From contig NZ_VIWV01000001.1 of assembly GCF_007829875.1 (NCBI RefSeq), forward strand, positions 7,638,001-7,702,000: DNA of 64,000 bases, in the 5' to 3' direction. The DNA is from Streptomyces capillispiralis. GTDB taxonomy: Bacteria > Actinomycetota > Actinomycetes > Streptomycetales > Streptomycetaceae. How positions within the stretch are numbered: the stretch's first letter is position 1; each line of letters starts with the position of its first letter. The notes under the pieces are model-generated. The model searched no databases. It was not told the DNA's origin and saw nothing but the letters and a program-made list of their open reading frames with translations. Shown one piece after another: positions 19,715 to 28,304 of this stretch. The position numbers were made by a program, and so were the translations under genes.

Positions 19715-22066
19715 ATGGAGGACGCCTCCGCCGCGGTCGTCGTCGATGCCCGCGGCCTTGTGACGGGGTGGAGCGAGGGCGCCCGGCGGCTGACCGGACA
19801 CCCGGCCGAGGAGGCCGTGGGACGGGCCGTACGGGAGCTCCTCGCCCCGGACACCCCGCCGTCCGGCACACCCATGCCGTCGGGCCGGGCCGTGCTGCGC
19901 CACCGCGACGGCCACCCCGTGCCGGCCCGGCTCACCGTACGGCCCCTGCTGGGCGCCGACGGCACCCCGGCCGGACACGTGATCACCGCCGAGCCGCCCG
20001 ACACGGCGGAGGCCCCGCTGACCGCGCGCGCGTTCCAGCAGGCCTCCGTGGCGATGTCGATCTTCGACTCCGAGCAGCGCTTCCTGGGGCTCAACGACGT
20101 CGCCTTCCGGATCATGGGCGGCCATGTGCAGGAACTCCTCGGGCAGCCGTACCTGGACACCGTCGACGAGGGCGCGGACACCCTCGACATCCACCGGCAC
20201 CTGCGCCGCGTCGTCGAGACGGGCGAGCCCCTGCACTACGAGACCGTCACCCGGGCTCCCTCCGAGGTCCGCTCGCGCGCCTGGAACATCGAGATGTGGC
20301 CGGTCCGCGAGGCGTCCGGAGAGGTGATCGGCACCGCCATCGCGGCGTTCGACAACACCGAGCAGCACCGGGCCCGGCGGCGCCTGGCCCTGCTCAACGA
20401 GGCCGCCACCGGCATCGGCACCACCCTGGACGTCGTCCGCACCGCCGAGGAACTCGTGGAGGTCCTGGCACCCGCGTTCGCCGACTTCGTCGCCGTCGAC
20501 CTGCTCGACTGGGTGCTCGGAGCCGACGAGCCCCCCGCCGCCCTCCCGGAGAGCGGGATCGTGCTGCGCCGCGTCGCGCACGGCTCCGGCTCCCACGAGA
20601 GCCACGGGGCGGCCGTCCACCTCGGCCGGACGGACGTCTACCCGGCGTACTCCCCGCCCGCGCGGGCGCTGCGGGAGTGCAGAGCGGTACTCGCCCGCGC
20701 GGGCGAGCCCGACTTCGACCGGTGGATCGCGGAGCGCGTCGCGCCCGCCCCGGCCGCCCGCCCACCCATCGCCGCCGTCCATTCCCTGCTGGCCGTACCG
20801 CTGCGCGCCCGCGGCACCACGCTCGGTGTCGCGGTCGCCGTGCGCACCGTCCACCCCGACGGGTACGTCGCCGAGGACGCCGTACTCGCGGAGGAACTCG
20901 CCAGCCGCGCCGCCGTCTGCGTCGACAACGCCCGCCGCTTCGCCCGCGAACGCACCACCGCGCTCACCCTCCAGCACAGCCTGCTGCCCAGGGGACTGCC
21001 CGGTCAGGCCGCCGTCGAGGTCGCCCACCGCTATCTGCCCTCCGGTTCGGCGGCCGGCATCGGCGGCGACTGGTTCGACGTCATCCCGCTGGCCGGCAGC
21101 CGGGTCGCCCTGGTCGTCGGTGACGTCGTCGGCCACGGCATCCCCTCGGCGGCGACCATGGGCCGGCTGTGCATGGCCGTGCGCACCCTCGCCGACGTGG
21201 ACCTCCCGCCCGACGAACTCCTCACCCACCTCGACGACCTGGTCACCCATCTCGCCGCCGGCGACCGCGACGACATCGGCGAACTCGGCGCCACCTGCCT
21301 GTACGCCGTCTACGACCCGGTCTCGCGCCATCTGAGCGTGGCCGCGGCCGGCCACCCCGCGCCCGCCCTCGTCCTGCCCGACGGCACCTGCCGGCTCATC
21401 CCCGTGAACGCGGGCCCGCCGCTGGGCGTGGGAGGGCTGCCGTTCGAGGCGACGGAGCTCCAGCTGCCCGAGGGCTCCGTCGTCGCCCTCTACACCGACG
21501 GACTGGTCGAGGACCGCGACCGCGACATCGACCGCGCCACGGACGAGCTGCGCCGCGCCCTGTCGGTGCCCGCGGACTCGCTGGACGCCCTGTGCGACGG
21601 GGTGCTCAAGCACGTGCTGCCGGAGGAGCCCGGTGACGACGTGGCCCTGCTGCTGGCCCGCACCCGGGCCCTCGGCGCCGACCACGTCGCCACCCGGGAC
21701 GTGCCCTCGGACCCCGAGGAGGTGGGCGCCGCCCGGCAGTGGGCCACCGCCATGCTCACCGCGTGGGGACTGGACGAGATCGCCTTCATCACCGAACTCG
21801 TCGTCAGCGAACTGGTCACCAACGCCATCCGGTACGGGGTGCCCCCCGTCAAACTGCGGCTGATCCGCGACCGCACGCTCATCTGCGAGGTCGCCGACGC
21901 CAGCTCCACCTCACCGCATCTGCGCCGCGCCCACGCCTTCGACGAGGGCGGGCGCGGACTGCTGCTGGTGGCCCAGCTCACCCAGCGCTGGGGCAGCCGG
22001 CAGACGGGCGGCGGCAAGACCATCTGGGCGGAACAACCACTGCCGGCCCCCGCGTCTCCCGCGTGA
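19715..22066 (+). CDS. PAS-GAF-SpoIIE phosphatase-HATPase regulator
   Basis: A 783-aa soluble signalling protein of the RsbU/RsbP-with-RsbW type abundant in Streptomyces. Order: PAS (about 1-95), second PAS (FQQASVAMSIFDSEQRFLGL, about 105-225), GAF (about 230-410), PP2C/SpoIIE phosphatase (about 420-645) with YLPSGSAAGIGGDWFDVIPL, VVGDVVGHGIPSAA and LYTDGLVEDRDRDID, and a C-terminal HATPase (about 660-783) with VVSELVTNAIRYG and GGRGLLLVAQLTQRWG. It likely dephosphorylates an anti-anti-sigma factor and may itself bind a sigma factor or STAS protein; no partner is adjacent. The ATG at 19715 has only a weak upstream RBS. Confidence 0.93.
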   Translation: MEDASAAVVVDARGLVTGWSEGARRLTGHPAEEAVGRAVRELLAPDTPPSGTPMPSGRAVLRHRDGHPVPARLTVRPLLGADGTPAGHVITAEPPDTAEAPLTARAFQQASVAMSIFDSEQRFLGLNDVAFRIMGGHVQELLGQPYLDTVDEGADTLDIHRHLRRVVETGEPLHYETVTRAPSEVRSRAWNIEMWPVREASGEVIGTAIAAFDNTEQHRARRRLALLNEAATGIGTTLDVVRTAEELVEVLAPAFADFVAVDLLDWVLGADEPPAALPESGIVLRRVAHGSGSHESHGAAVHLGRTDVYPAYSPPARALRECRAVLARAGEPDFDRWIAERVAPAPAARPPIAAVHSLLAVPLRARGTTLGVAVAVRTVHPDGYVAEDAVLAEELASRAAVCVDNARRFARERTTALTLQHSLLPRGLPGQAAVEVAHRYLPSGSAAGIGGDWFDVIPLAGSRVALVVGDVVGHGIPSAATMGRLCMAVRTLADVDLPPDELLTHLDDLVTHLAAGDRDDIGELGATCLYAVYDPVSRHLSVAAAGHPAPALVLPDGTCRLIPVNAGPPLGVGGLPFEATELQLPEGSVVALYTDGLVEDRDRDIDRATDELRRALSVPADSLDALCDGVLKHVLPEEPGDDVALLLARTRALGADHVATRDVPSDPEEVGAARQWATAMLTAWGLDEIAFITELVVSELVTNAIRYGVPPVKLRLIRDRTLICEVADASSTSPHLRRAHAFDEGGRGLLLVAQLTQRWGSRQTGGGKTIWAEQPLPAPASPA

Positions 22067-22105
22067 TCCTTGGGCGGGGCGGGCCGGGCGGCGGCCGGTG
22101 CACCT

Positions 22106-22328
22106 GGTCTCGCGTGGTCGCTCGGGCGGTCGGCCTTCCGTGGTGATACCGGGCGCTGGTCTCGCGTGGTCGCTCGGGCGGCCGGCCTTCCGTGGTGATG
22201 CCGGGCGCTGGTCTCGCGTGGTCGCTCGGGCGGCCGGCCTTCCGTGGTCATGCCGGGCGCCGGTCCCGCGTGGTCGCTCGGGCGGTCGGCCTTCCGTGGT
22301 GATGCCGGGCGCCGGTCCCGCGTGGTCG
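22106..22328. repeat. 52-bp tandem repeat, four full copies plus a partial fifth
   Basis: Copies start with GGTCTCGCGTGG or GGTCCCGCGTGG at 22106, 22158, 22210, 22262 and 22314 (period exactly 52). Each unit contains GTCGCTCGGGCGG and CCTTCCGTGGTGAT or close variants. Copies differ at a few positions (for example TCTCG/TCCCG, GGTCGG/GGCCGG). The array fills the space between the SpoIIE gene stop (22066) and the convergent phosphoesterase stop (22337). The period is not a multiple of 3, arguing against coding. Confidence 0.9.
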
Positions 22329-22336
22329 GCCGGGCG

Positions 22337-22939
22337 TCAGCCCTCCGCGGCGACCTGGGCGAGGGTGCGGCCGGAGCGTACCGATCGTGCCCGTCGCGGA
22401 TCGGGGGCGCCCCGGCCGCCCGCCCCGCCCTTGGCCGCCCGGACCAGGAGCCACGCCTCCTCACCGCCGTCGTTCCCGTCGCGGAAGCGGGTGAGGGCGT
22501 ACTCGCCGTGCAGCTTCGCCCCGCGCAGCCGGAACGTGGCGTGCCCGCGCGCCAGCGACTCCGCGAAGTCGACGGGCCGGCCCCGGCGGTCGTGGCTCAG
22601 CGGCTCGTAGGTGCCGTGGTCCCAGACGATCACGGTGCCGCCCCCGTACTCACCGCGCGGGATCACCCCCTCGAACTCCTCGTACTCCAGCGGATGGTCC
22701 TCCGTGGGCACGGCGAGCCGCTTGTCCCGCGGGTCGGCGGACGGGCCCTTGGGGACCGACCAGGACCTCAGCACCTCGCCCACCTGGAGCCGGAAGTCGA
22801 AGTGCATCCGGCGCGCGTCGTGGATCTGCACCACGAAGCGGGGCTCCGCGCCCGGCGCCGCCCCCGCTCCCCGGGGCTCGCGCGTCCGGTCGAAGTCCCG
22901 CTTGCCGTGGTAGTCCCGCAGCCGGTCCCGTCCGCCCAC
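22337..22939 (-). CDS. LigD-type 3'-phosphoesterase domain protein
   Basis: A 200-aa stand-alone copy of the LigD N-terminal phosphoesterase, which trims 3'-ribonucleotide and 3'-phosphate ends. Active-site residues all appear: HDARRMHFDFRL gives His 40, His 46, Asp 48 and Arg 50, and EDHPLEYEEFEG gives His 82 and Tyr 86, a constant offset of 2 from Pseudomonas LigD numbering. GVIPRGEYGGGTVIVWDHG is also typical. The C-terminus after about 175 is basic and low-complexity. GTG 22939 has AAGGAG about 9 bases upstream. The tandem repeat array lies just past its stop. Confidence 0.9.
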   Translation of the reverse strand: MGGRDRLRDYHGKRDFDRTREPRGAGAAPGAEPRFVVQIHDARRMHFDFRLQVGEVLRSWSVPKGPSADPRDKRLAVPTEDHPLEYEEFEGVIPRGEYGGGTVIVWDHGTYEPLSHDRRGRPVDFAESLARGHATFRLRGAKLHGEYALTRFRDGNDGGEEAWLLVRAAKGGAGGRGAPDPRRARSVRSGRTLAQVAAEG

Positions 22940-22993
22940 CGTGGTGCTCCTTCCCGTGCGTCACCGTCGCCCGTGCCGGCCCCGGGTACCCGG

Positions 22994-23824
22994 TCAGAAC
23001 TCCTCGTGCACCTGGGGGTCCCCGCCGATCCGGCGGTGGGCGCGGTCGGCGACGGCCCGCATCTGGCCGGCGTCCAGTTCGAATCCGAAGACGTCGAGGT
23101 TGGTGAGCTGCCGCTCAGGGTCGGACGACTTGGGGACGGGCAGCGCGCCCAGCTGGATGTGCCAGCGCAGCACCGCCTGCGCCGGGGTCACCCCGTGCGC
23201 CTCGGCGACGGCGGCCACGGCCGGATCGTCCAGGAGCCGCGAGCCACGGCCGAGCGGGCTCCAGCTCTCCACGAGCACGCCCTTGTCCGCGTGGTGGGCG
23301 CGCAGCTCCTCCTGCGGGAAGAGGGGGTGCAGTTCGACCTGGTTGACGGAGGGCAGCACCCCGGTTTCCTTCTCCAGCCGCTCGATGTGGGCGGGCGTGA
23401 AGTTGGAGACGCCGATCGACCGGACCAGGCCGTCCTCGCGCAGCTTGATCATGGCCTTCCAGGAGTCGACGTACTTGTCGACGCGGGGGAGCGGCCAGTG
23501 GATCAGATAGAGGTCGACGTACTCCAGGCCGAGCCGGGCCCGGGACTCCTCGAAGGAGGTGAGGGTCTCCTCGTAGCCGTGGTGCCGGCCCGGGAGCTTC
23601 GTCGTCACGACGATCTCCTCGCGCGGCACGCCGGAGCCCGCGACGGCACGGCCGACCCCGGTTTCGTTGCGGTAGTTGGTCGCGGTGTCGACGAGGCGGT
23701 AACCCGCCTCCAGGGCCGTGGTCACCGCCCGCTGCGCCTCGGCGTCGTCCATCGGCCAGGTGCCCAGGCCCAGGGCGGGGATCGTGGTGCCGTCGTTCAG
23801 GGTGTGGCGCGGGATGCTGATCAC
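22994..23824 (-). CDS. Aldo/keto reductase (AKR5/2,5-diketogluconate reductase-like)
   Basis: NADPH-dependent reductase of carbonyl substrates, 276 aa. The catalytic tetrad is visible: Asp and Tyr in RLVDTATNYRNETGVG, Lys in VVTTKLPGRHHG and His in DLYLIHWPLP. Cofactor-binding residues are in LPVPKSSDPERQLTNL. GTTIPALGLGTWPMDDAEA is the family N-terminus. GTG 23824 (VISIPRHTLNDG) was chosen because homologues start there; upstream residues are unlike the family. Substrate unknown. It is in line with the phosphoesterase gene, 54 bases apart, but functionally unrelated. Confidence 0.93.
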   Translation of the reverse strand: MISIPRHTLNDGTTIPALGLGTWPMDDAEAQRAVTTALEAGYRLVDTATNYRNETGVGRAVAGSGVPREEIVVTTKLPGRHHGYEETLTSFEESRARLGLEYVDLYLIHWPLPRVDKYVDSWKAMIKLREDGLVRSIGVSNFTPAHIERLEKETGVLPSVNQVELHPLFPQEELRAHHADKGVLVESWSPLGRGSRLLDDPAVAAVAEAHGVTPAQAVLRWHIQLGALPVPKSSDPERQLTNLDVFGFELDAGQMRAVADRAHRRIGGDPQVHEEF

Positions 23825-24005
23825 GAGGGGGACCTTCCCGTTGGCGGTGTGGTCCTCCCAGCGTCGGGGACGGTGGGGGCGGTGATCAACCGGACGGGCG
23901 GGCCGGTGCCGGGCCGGGCCCTGTCGCCAGGCCCGCCCGACGCTGCCACGATCTTCCCGGAACCCGGTCCGCACGGGACCGGCGGGAGCGACGGAGTGGG
24001 GACGC

Positions 24006-24980
24006 ATGACGACGGACAGGGACGGCACGGCGGACGGCGGGCGGAGCGCGGCGGTGGAGGTGCGCCCCGTCGCCGGGCACATCGGGGCCGAGGTCACCGG
24101 GGTCGACCTCGCCGGTGACCTCGACGACGCGGTGATCGCCGGGATCAGGGCGGCGGTGCTGCGCTGGAAGGTGGTGTTCTTCCGCGGCCAGCGCCTTGAC
24201 CACGCCGGACACGTGGCACTGGCCCGCCGGTTCGGCGAACCCGTCGTGCTGCCGCGGCGCGGGAGGGCCTCGCCGCCGGACTTCCCCGAGGTCGAGACGA
24301 CCGCCGACCGGCTGGAGCTGGGCGGCCGGTTCGGCATGGAGCACGACGAGTGGCTGTGGCGTCGCCGCCACAGCCTGCTGCGGGGCTGGCACTGCGACCA
24401 CGGCGCCCGCGTCGACCCGCCGGCCGCCACGATCCTGCGCGCCGAGACCGTCCCGCCGTACGGCGGCGACACCACCTGGTCGAACCTGGCCGCCGCCTAC
24501 GCCGGGCTCTCGGCGCCGGTGCGCGAGTTCGCCGACCGGCTGCGGGCGGAGCACCGCCTCGGGGTCGGCTACCAGCCCCGGCCCGGCGACGACGCGTACG
24601 TGCGTCACCTGCTGGACCACCAGACCGCCTCCGAGCACCCGCTGGTGCGGGTCCACCCGGAGACCGGGGAGCGGGTGCTGTTCGTCAACGGCTACTACGT
24701 CGAGCGGATCACCGGCCTGTCCCGCCCCGAGAGCCGGGCCGTGCTGGAGATGCTGCTGGAGCAGGCGACCCGGCCCGAGTACACCGTGCGGTTCCGCTGG
24801 GAGCCGGGCAGCGTCGCGTTCTGGGACAACCGGGCCACCGTCCACCTGGCGCCGGGCGACACCGCCCACCTCGACCACCCGCGGATCATGCACCGGGTGA
24901 TGCTCGCCGGTGACGTCCCGGTCGGCGTGGACGGCCGGCCGTCCAGGGCCCTGACCGGTACCGCGCCCGGACGCTGGTAG
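24006..24980 (+). CDS. TauD/TfdA-family Fe(II)/2-oxoglutarate dioxygenase
   Basis: A 324-aa non-heme iron dioxygenase. The facial triad is His 129 and Asp 131 (WHCDHG) and His 296 (RIMHRVML), with 2-oxoglutarate-binding Arg just after. VEVRPVAGHIGAEVTGVDLA and VVFFRGQRLDHAGHVALA are the TauD N-terminal signatures, and SVAFWDNRATVHLAPGD precedes the distal His. Substrate (sulfonate, aromatic acid or amino acid) cannot be read from sequence; no taurine transporter is nearby. The ATG at 24006 follows GGAGTGGGGACGC. Confidence 0.92.
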   Translation: MTTDRDGTADGGRSAAVEVRPVAGHIGAEVTGVDLAGDLDDAVIAGIRAAVLRWKVVFFRGQRLDHAGHVALARRFGEPVVLPRRGRASPPDFPEVETTADRLELGGRFGMEHDEWLWRRRHSLLRGWHCDHGARVDPPAATILRAETVPPYGGDTTWSNLAAAYAGLSAPVREFADRLRAEHRLGVGYQPRPGDDAYVRHLLDHQTASEHPLVRVHPETGERVLFVNGYYVERITGLSRPESRAVLEMLLEQATRPEYTVRFRWEPGSVAFWDNRATVHLAPGDTAHLDHPRIMHRVMLAGDVPVGVDGRPSRALTGTAPGRW

Positions 24981-25041
24981 GCGGACCGGCGCCCGGCGAC
25001 ACCGCCGCCGCAGGAGGGGCGGCCTCCGGCCGGCGGCCGGG

Positions 25042-25494
25042 TCAGAAGGCGCGGCGCAACAGGCCGAGCAGCGCCGCCCAGTGGCGCTCGTCCGCCGCCT
25101 CGTCGTACGCGGCCGTGTCGGACTGGGTGCAACCGTGTCCGGCACCGGCGTACACCTCGCAGCGGTGCCGGACCCCGGCCTCCGTCAGGGCCCGCTCCAG
25201 CCGCTCGATCTGTTCCGCGGGCAGCGCGTGGTCGCGGTCGGCGTGGCCGAAGTACACCTCGGCGGTGATCCGGCCGGCCAGCAGGTGGGGACCGTCCGGC
25301 GCGTCCGTCGCCAGCCCGCCGCCGTGGAACCCGGCCGCGGGGCCACCCGCTCCGGGTAGGTGCCGGCCGTGCGCAGGGAGAGCGCCGCGCCCAGGCAGTA
25401 GCCGGTCACCGCCACCGGACCGTCGGCCGCCGCGGGGCACTCGGCGAGCCACCGCAGACAGGCCCCGGCGTCCCGCATCGCCCGCTCGGCGCCC
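25042..25494 (-). pseudogene. Dienelactone hydrolase remnant: 5'-truncated and frameshifted
   Basis: Two overlapping reading frames together encode the C-terminal 60% of a dienelactone hydrolase. The first (from about 25490) gives AMRDAGACLRWLAECP and VAVTGYCLGAALSLRTAGTY with the nucleophile Cys. A shift near 25338-25344, at a GGGGCC run, moves to the second frame: AAGFHGGGLATDAPDGP, EVYFGHADRDHALP (Asp) and YAGAGHGCTQSDTAAYD (His). The first 100 or so residues are absent; homology begins just after the YciO gene stop (25495). The triad residues survive but in two frames, so the gene is broken unless the indel is a sequencing error, which would not explain the missing N-terminus. Confidence 0.85.
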
Positions 25495-26115
25495 TCACTC
25501 GAACCGCGAGACGTCGCCCGCGCCCCGCCGCACGATCTCCGGCTCACCGCCCGAGAAGTCGATCACCGTGGTCGGCTCGGTGCCGCACTCGCCGGAGTCG
25601 ATCACCGCGTCCAGCACGTGGTCGAGCCGGTCCTTGATCTCCCAGCCCTGCGTCATCGGCTCGTCCTCGCCGGGCATCAGCAGGGTGCTGGACAGCAGGG
25701 GCTCGCCGAGCTCCGCGAGCAGCGCCTGGGTGACGACGTGGTCGGGGATGCGCACGCCCACCGTCTTCTTCTTGGGGTGCTGCAGCATGCGCGGCACCTC
25801 CTTCGTCGCGGGCAGAATGAACGTGTAGCTGCCCGGGGTCGACGCCTTGACCGCGCGGAACACGTCGTTGTCGATCCGTACGAACTGGCCGAGCTGCGCG
25901 AAGTCCCGGCACACCAGCGTGAAGTGGTGCCGGTCGTCCAGCTTGCGGATCGTGCGGATCCGGTCGATGCCGTCCCGGCTGCCCAGACGGCAGCCGAGGG
26001 CGTAGCAGGAGTCCGTGGGATACGCGATCAGGGAGTCGGAGCGGATGCTGTCGGCTACCTGGGAAATGGTGCGCGACTGGGGGTTGTCGGGGTGCACGTC
26101 GAAGTACTTCGCCAT
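25495..26115 (-). CDS. YciO/Sua5/YrdC-family protein
   Basis: A 206-aa protein of the Sua5-YciO-YrdC fold, whose characterised members make threonylcarbamoyl-AMP for tRNA t6A. This one is closest in style to YciO: MAKYFDVHPDNPQSRTISQV, LIAYPTDSCYALGCRLGSRD, YTFILPATKEVPRMLQHPKK and VGVRIPDH. The KxR..K-type pocket is only partly matched, and YciO function is less certain than that of Sua5. The ATG at 26115 is clear. Its stop abuts the dienelactone hydrolase remnant. Confidence 0.9.
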   Translation of the reverse strand: MAKYFDVHPDNPQSRTISQVADSIRSDSLIAYPTDSCYALGCRLGSRDGIDRIRTIRKLDDRHHFTLVCRDFAQLGQFVRIDNDVFRAVKASTPGSYTFILPATKEVPRMLQHPKKKTVGVRIPDHVVTQALLAELGEPLLSSTLLMPGEDEPMTQGWEIKDRLDHVLDAVIDSGECGTEPTTVIDFSGGEPEIVRRGAGDVSRFE

Positions 26116-26258
26116 TCACCGAGCTTATGCCGCCCGCGCGCGCCCGTGCCGCCGCGGCCGTTCCGGTGCGCCGTCGCGCCGGGATGAGCCGCGCGCGTGA
26201 GTGGGGTAACGTCCCCCAACCGGGCCCGGGACGGCGAGCGGACGAGGGGAAGGCCGAG

Positions 26259-27746
26259 GTGACAGGCCGCAACGACGGAAAACGGCGGCCGCCGACGGCG
26301 GCCGGGGAGCACCCGGCGTGGGCGCGCGAACTGCTGGACCACCTGCGGCCGGGCGGGCGTGACGTCCGCAGGGTCGTCGACTGGCTGGCCGGCGCCGCGC
26401 ACGCCGAGGTGTCGCTCCAGGACGACGCCGGCACGCTCCTCGCCGGAACCCGGCTGCCGCTGGACGAGTCCCTCGTGGCCGGCCTCCGCTCCGGCAGGAT
26501 CGCCTCCGCCGCCTGGGAGGGGGAGGGGCACCACCTGCGCCTGGTGCGGGTGGGGCATCCCGCGCGGGCCTGCGTGCTGGCCGTCTCCCGCGAGGCCCCC
26601 TTCGACCGGCACACCGCCGACGTCGTCACGCACACCGCCCAGGTGATCGAACTCCTGCTGTCCGCCCATGAGACCGCCGCCGCCGGACACCGGCTGCGGC
26701 GGGCCACCGCCGATCTGCGGCTGGCCATCCTGCAACTGCTGATGGTCGAGGACACCGTCGCCGCCCGCCGGGTCGCCGCGGGCCTCTGGCCGGGCCTGCT
26801 GGACGCCGACACCGCGTGCGTCTACGTGGTCGAGTCCACGCCGGGCCGGCGCGAACAACTCCTGGAGGACTGCCTGGACACCACGCGGGAGGAGGCCCTC
26901 GTCGTACGGTGCCCGGCCATGGACGGCCACGTGATCGTCGTCAGCCCCCGCGAGGCCACCGCCGACCACCTGCGGTCCCTGGTCGAGCGGCACCCGGACA
27001 CCTACCTCGGCGGCAGCGTCTGGCAGAGCCTCGCGCGCACCGCCACCGCCTACGGGCAGGCCGTCAGCGCCCTGGCGGTGGCCCGGTTCCGGGCGGACAA
27101 GACGGCCGTGTACGCCGAGCGCACCCACCCCGAGCGGCTGATGGACCCGGCGGCCCTGCGCGGCTGGACGGCCATGGTGCTGCGCCCGCTCGACGCGCTG
27201 CCGCACCACACCCGCGCCGAACTCCTCGCCACCACCCGCCTCGGTCTGGAGTTCACCGCCGTCAACTCCGCCAAGATCCTCGGCGTCAGCCGCAACACCG
27301 TGCGCGCCCGCATGGAACGCGTCGAGACCATGCTCGGCGTCGACTTCGGCGACGTCACCGCCCGCGCCGTCGTGCACCTGGCGCTCCACACCCAGATCAA
27401 CCTGCTGGACGGCCGGGCGGGCACCGCTCCGGGGGCGCCCGCCCGCCTCGCCGACCTGCTGGCCGGCCCCGCCGTCGGCGCGTGGGCGCGGGAACTGCTG
27501 GGCCGCCTGGACGGGGACCCCCGCAACGTGCGCCGCACGGTGCGCACCTGGATCGCCGCCGGCGGCAACGCCGAGCGGGCCGCGCAGAGCCTGGGCGTCC
27601 ACCCCCAGACCGTGCGCGAGCACGTGCGCGGTGCCGAACCGGTGCTCGAACGCCAGCTGCTGGCCGCCGGGACCGACCTGTACGAGGTCGTCCTGGCGCA
27701 CCTGGCGGTGGGCGACCTGGAGCAGCCGCTGCTCGCGGGCGGGTAA
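26259..27746 (+). CDS. PucR/CdaR-type transcriptional regulator with two C-terminal HTH segments
   Basis: A 495-aa regulator. The N-terminal 170 residues look GAF-like, a central GGDEF-derived region follows, and the PucR HTH is TRLGLEFTAVNSAKILGVSR then NTVRARMERVETMLGVDFGD. About 90 residues later a second HTH-like segment appears (GGNAERAAQSLGVHPQTVRE, HVRGAEPVLERQLL), which is unusual. The GTG at 26259 is preceded by GGGGAAGG; an ATG at 26127 would add an Ala/Arg-rich leader. Ligand and targets unknown. It is followed by a 271-base gap. Confidence 0.8.
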   Translation: MTGRNDGKRRPPTAAGEHPAWARELLDHLRPGGRDVRRVVDWLAGAAHAEVSLQDDAGTLLAGTRLPLDESLVAGLRSGRIASAAWEGEGHHLRLVRVGHPARACVLAVSREAPFDRHTADVVTHTAQVIELLLSAHETAAAGHRLRRATADLRLAILQLLMVEDTVAARRVAAGLWPGLLDADTACVYVVESTPGRREQLLEDCLDTTREEALVVRCPAMDGHVIVVSPREATADHLRSLVERHPDTYLGGSVWQSLARTATAYGQAVSALAVARFRADKTAVYAERTHPERLMDPAALRGWTAMVLRPLDALPHHTRAELLATTRLGLEFTAVNSAKILGVSRNTVRARMERVETMLGVDFGDVTARAVVHLALHTQINLLDGRAGTAPGAPARLADLLAGPAVGAWARELLGRLDGDPRNVRRTVRTWIAAGGNAERAAQSLGVHPQTVREHVRGAEPVLERQLLAAGTDLYEVVLAHLAVGDLEQPLLAGG

Positions 27747-27906
27747 ACCGGGCCTTTCGGACTCAGTTGTGCACGGATGAGCCCCGACCGGCCCGCAGCG
27801 GGCACCGATGCGATACACAGACCCGCCTCCCGCCGCATAGTTTCGAACTCATGACGGGGGCACGACCGGAACGGGGGACCGGTCGCGCCCCCGCTCCGTC
27901 GCCGCT

Positions 27907-27931
27907 GTGTGCCTCCGGCGAGGACGGGTAC
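27907..27931 (+). promoter_or_regulatory. Sigma-B-type promoter candidate for the 78-aa protein gene
   Basis: GTGT (27907-27910), 15-base spacer, GGGTAC (27926-27931), fitting GNNT-N14-16-GGGTAC. The predicted start near 27938 gives an 80-base leader to the ATG at 28018. The -35 consensus is loose, so chance cannot be excluded. Confidence 0.35.
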
Positions 27932-28017
27932 CCGGTCGCCGCTGTGGAGGCCCGCCGGACGCACCGGTGAACCGGTGCGGGCGGGCCCGGAACGAGCACC
28001 GCGAAAAGGAGACCCGG

Positions 28018-28254
28018 ATGACCAGCGACACGGAGACCGGCGGCGTCACCGGCACGCAGGACAAGGACTACAACCTCATCTGGTACGTCGAGGCGTGCCT
28101 GAGCAACGCACTGCGCCTGGAGAGCTACATCCAGGACGCCGAGCGCGCCAAGGACACCGAGGTCGCCGACCTGTTCCGCAAGGCCCAGGCGGACAGCCGC
28201 AAGGGTGCGGAACTGGGCAAGGGACTGCTGAAGGCGCGTCTGAACGGCGGCTGA
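28018..28254 (+). CDS. Small conserved helical protein of unknown function
   Basis: A 78-aa protein, almost entirely helical after a polar N-terminus: YNLIWYVEACLSNALRLESY followed by IQDAERAKDTEVADLFRKAQ and a Lys-rich end. It has no membrane or signal sequence. AAAAGGAGACCCGG precedes the ATG at 28018, a very good RBS, so it is probably well expressed. It may be a small stress protein, given the possible sigma-B promoter and the catalase and hemerythrin genes nearby; this is inference. A strong terminator follows. Confidence 0.75.
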   Translation: MTSDTETGGVTGTQDKDYNLIWYVEACLSNALRLESYIQDAERAKDTEVADLFRKAQADSRKGAELGKGLLKARLNGG

Positions 28255-28267
28255 ACAAGCCGCTCGG

Positions 28268-28304
28268 GAGGCCCGGCCGCCGTGGGACGCGACGGCCGGG
28301 CCTC
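28268..28304 (+). terminator. Strong hairpin terminator after the 78-aa protein gene
   Basis: A 15-bp stem with one mismatch (left arm GAGGCCCGGCCGCCG, right arm CGACGGCCGGGCCTC) and a 7-base loop, starting 14 bases after the stop codon. Confidence 0.75.

Noticed and set aside
22081..22340. The repeat array as a CRISPR
   Set aside because: Repeats are directly contiguous with no unique spacers and are too similar along the whole 52-bp unit.
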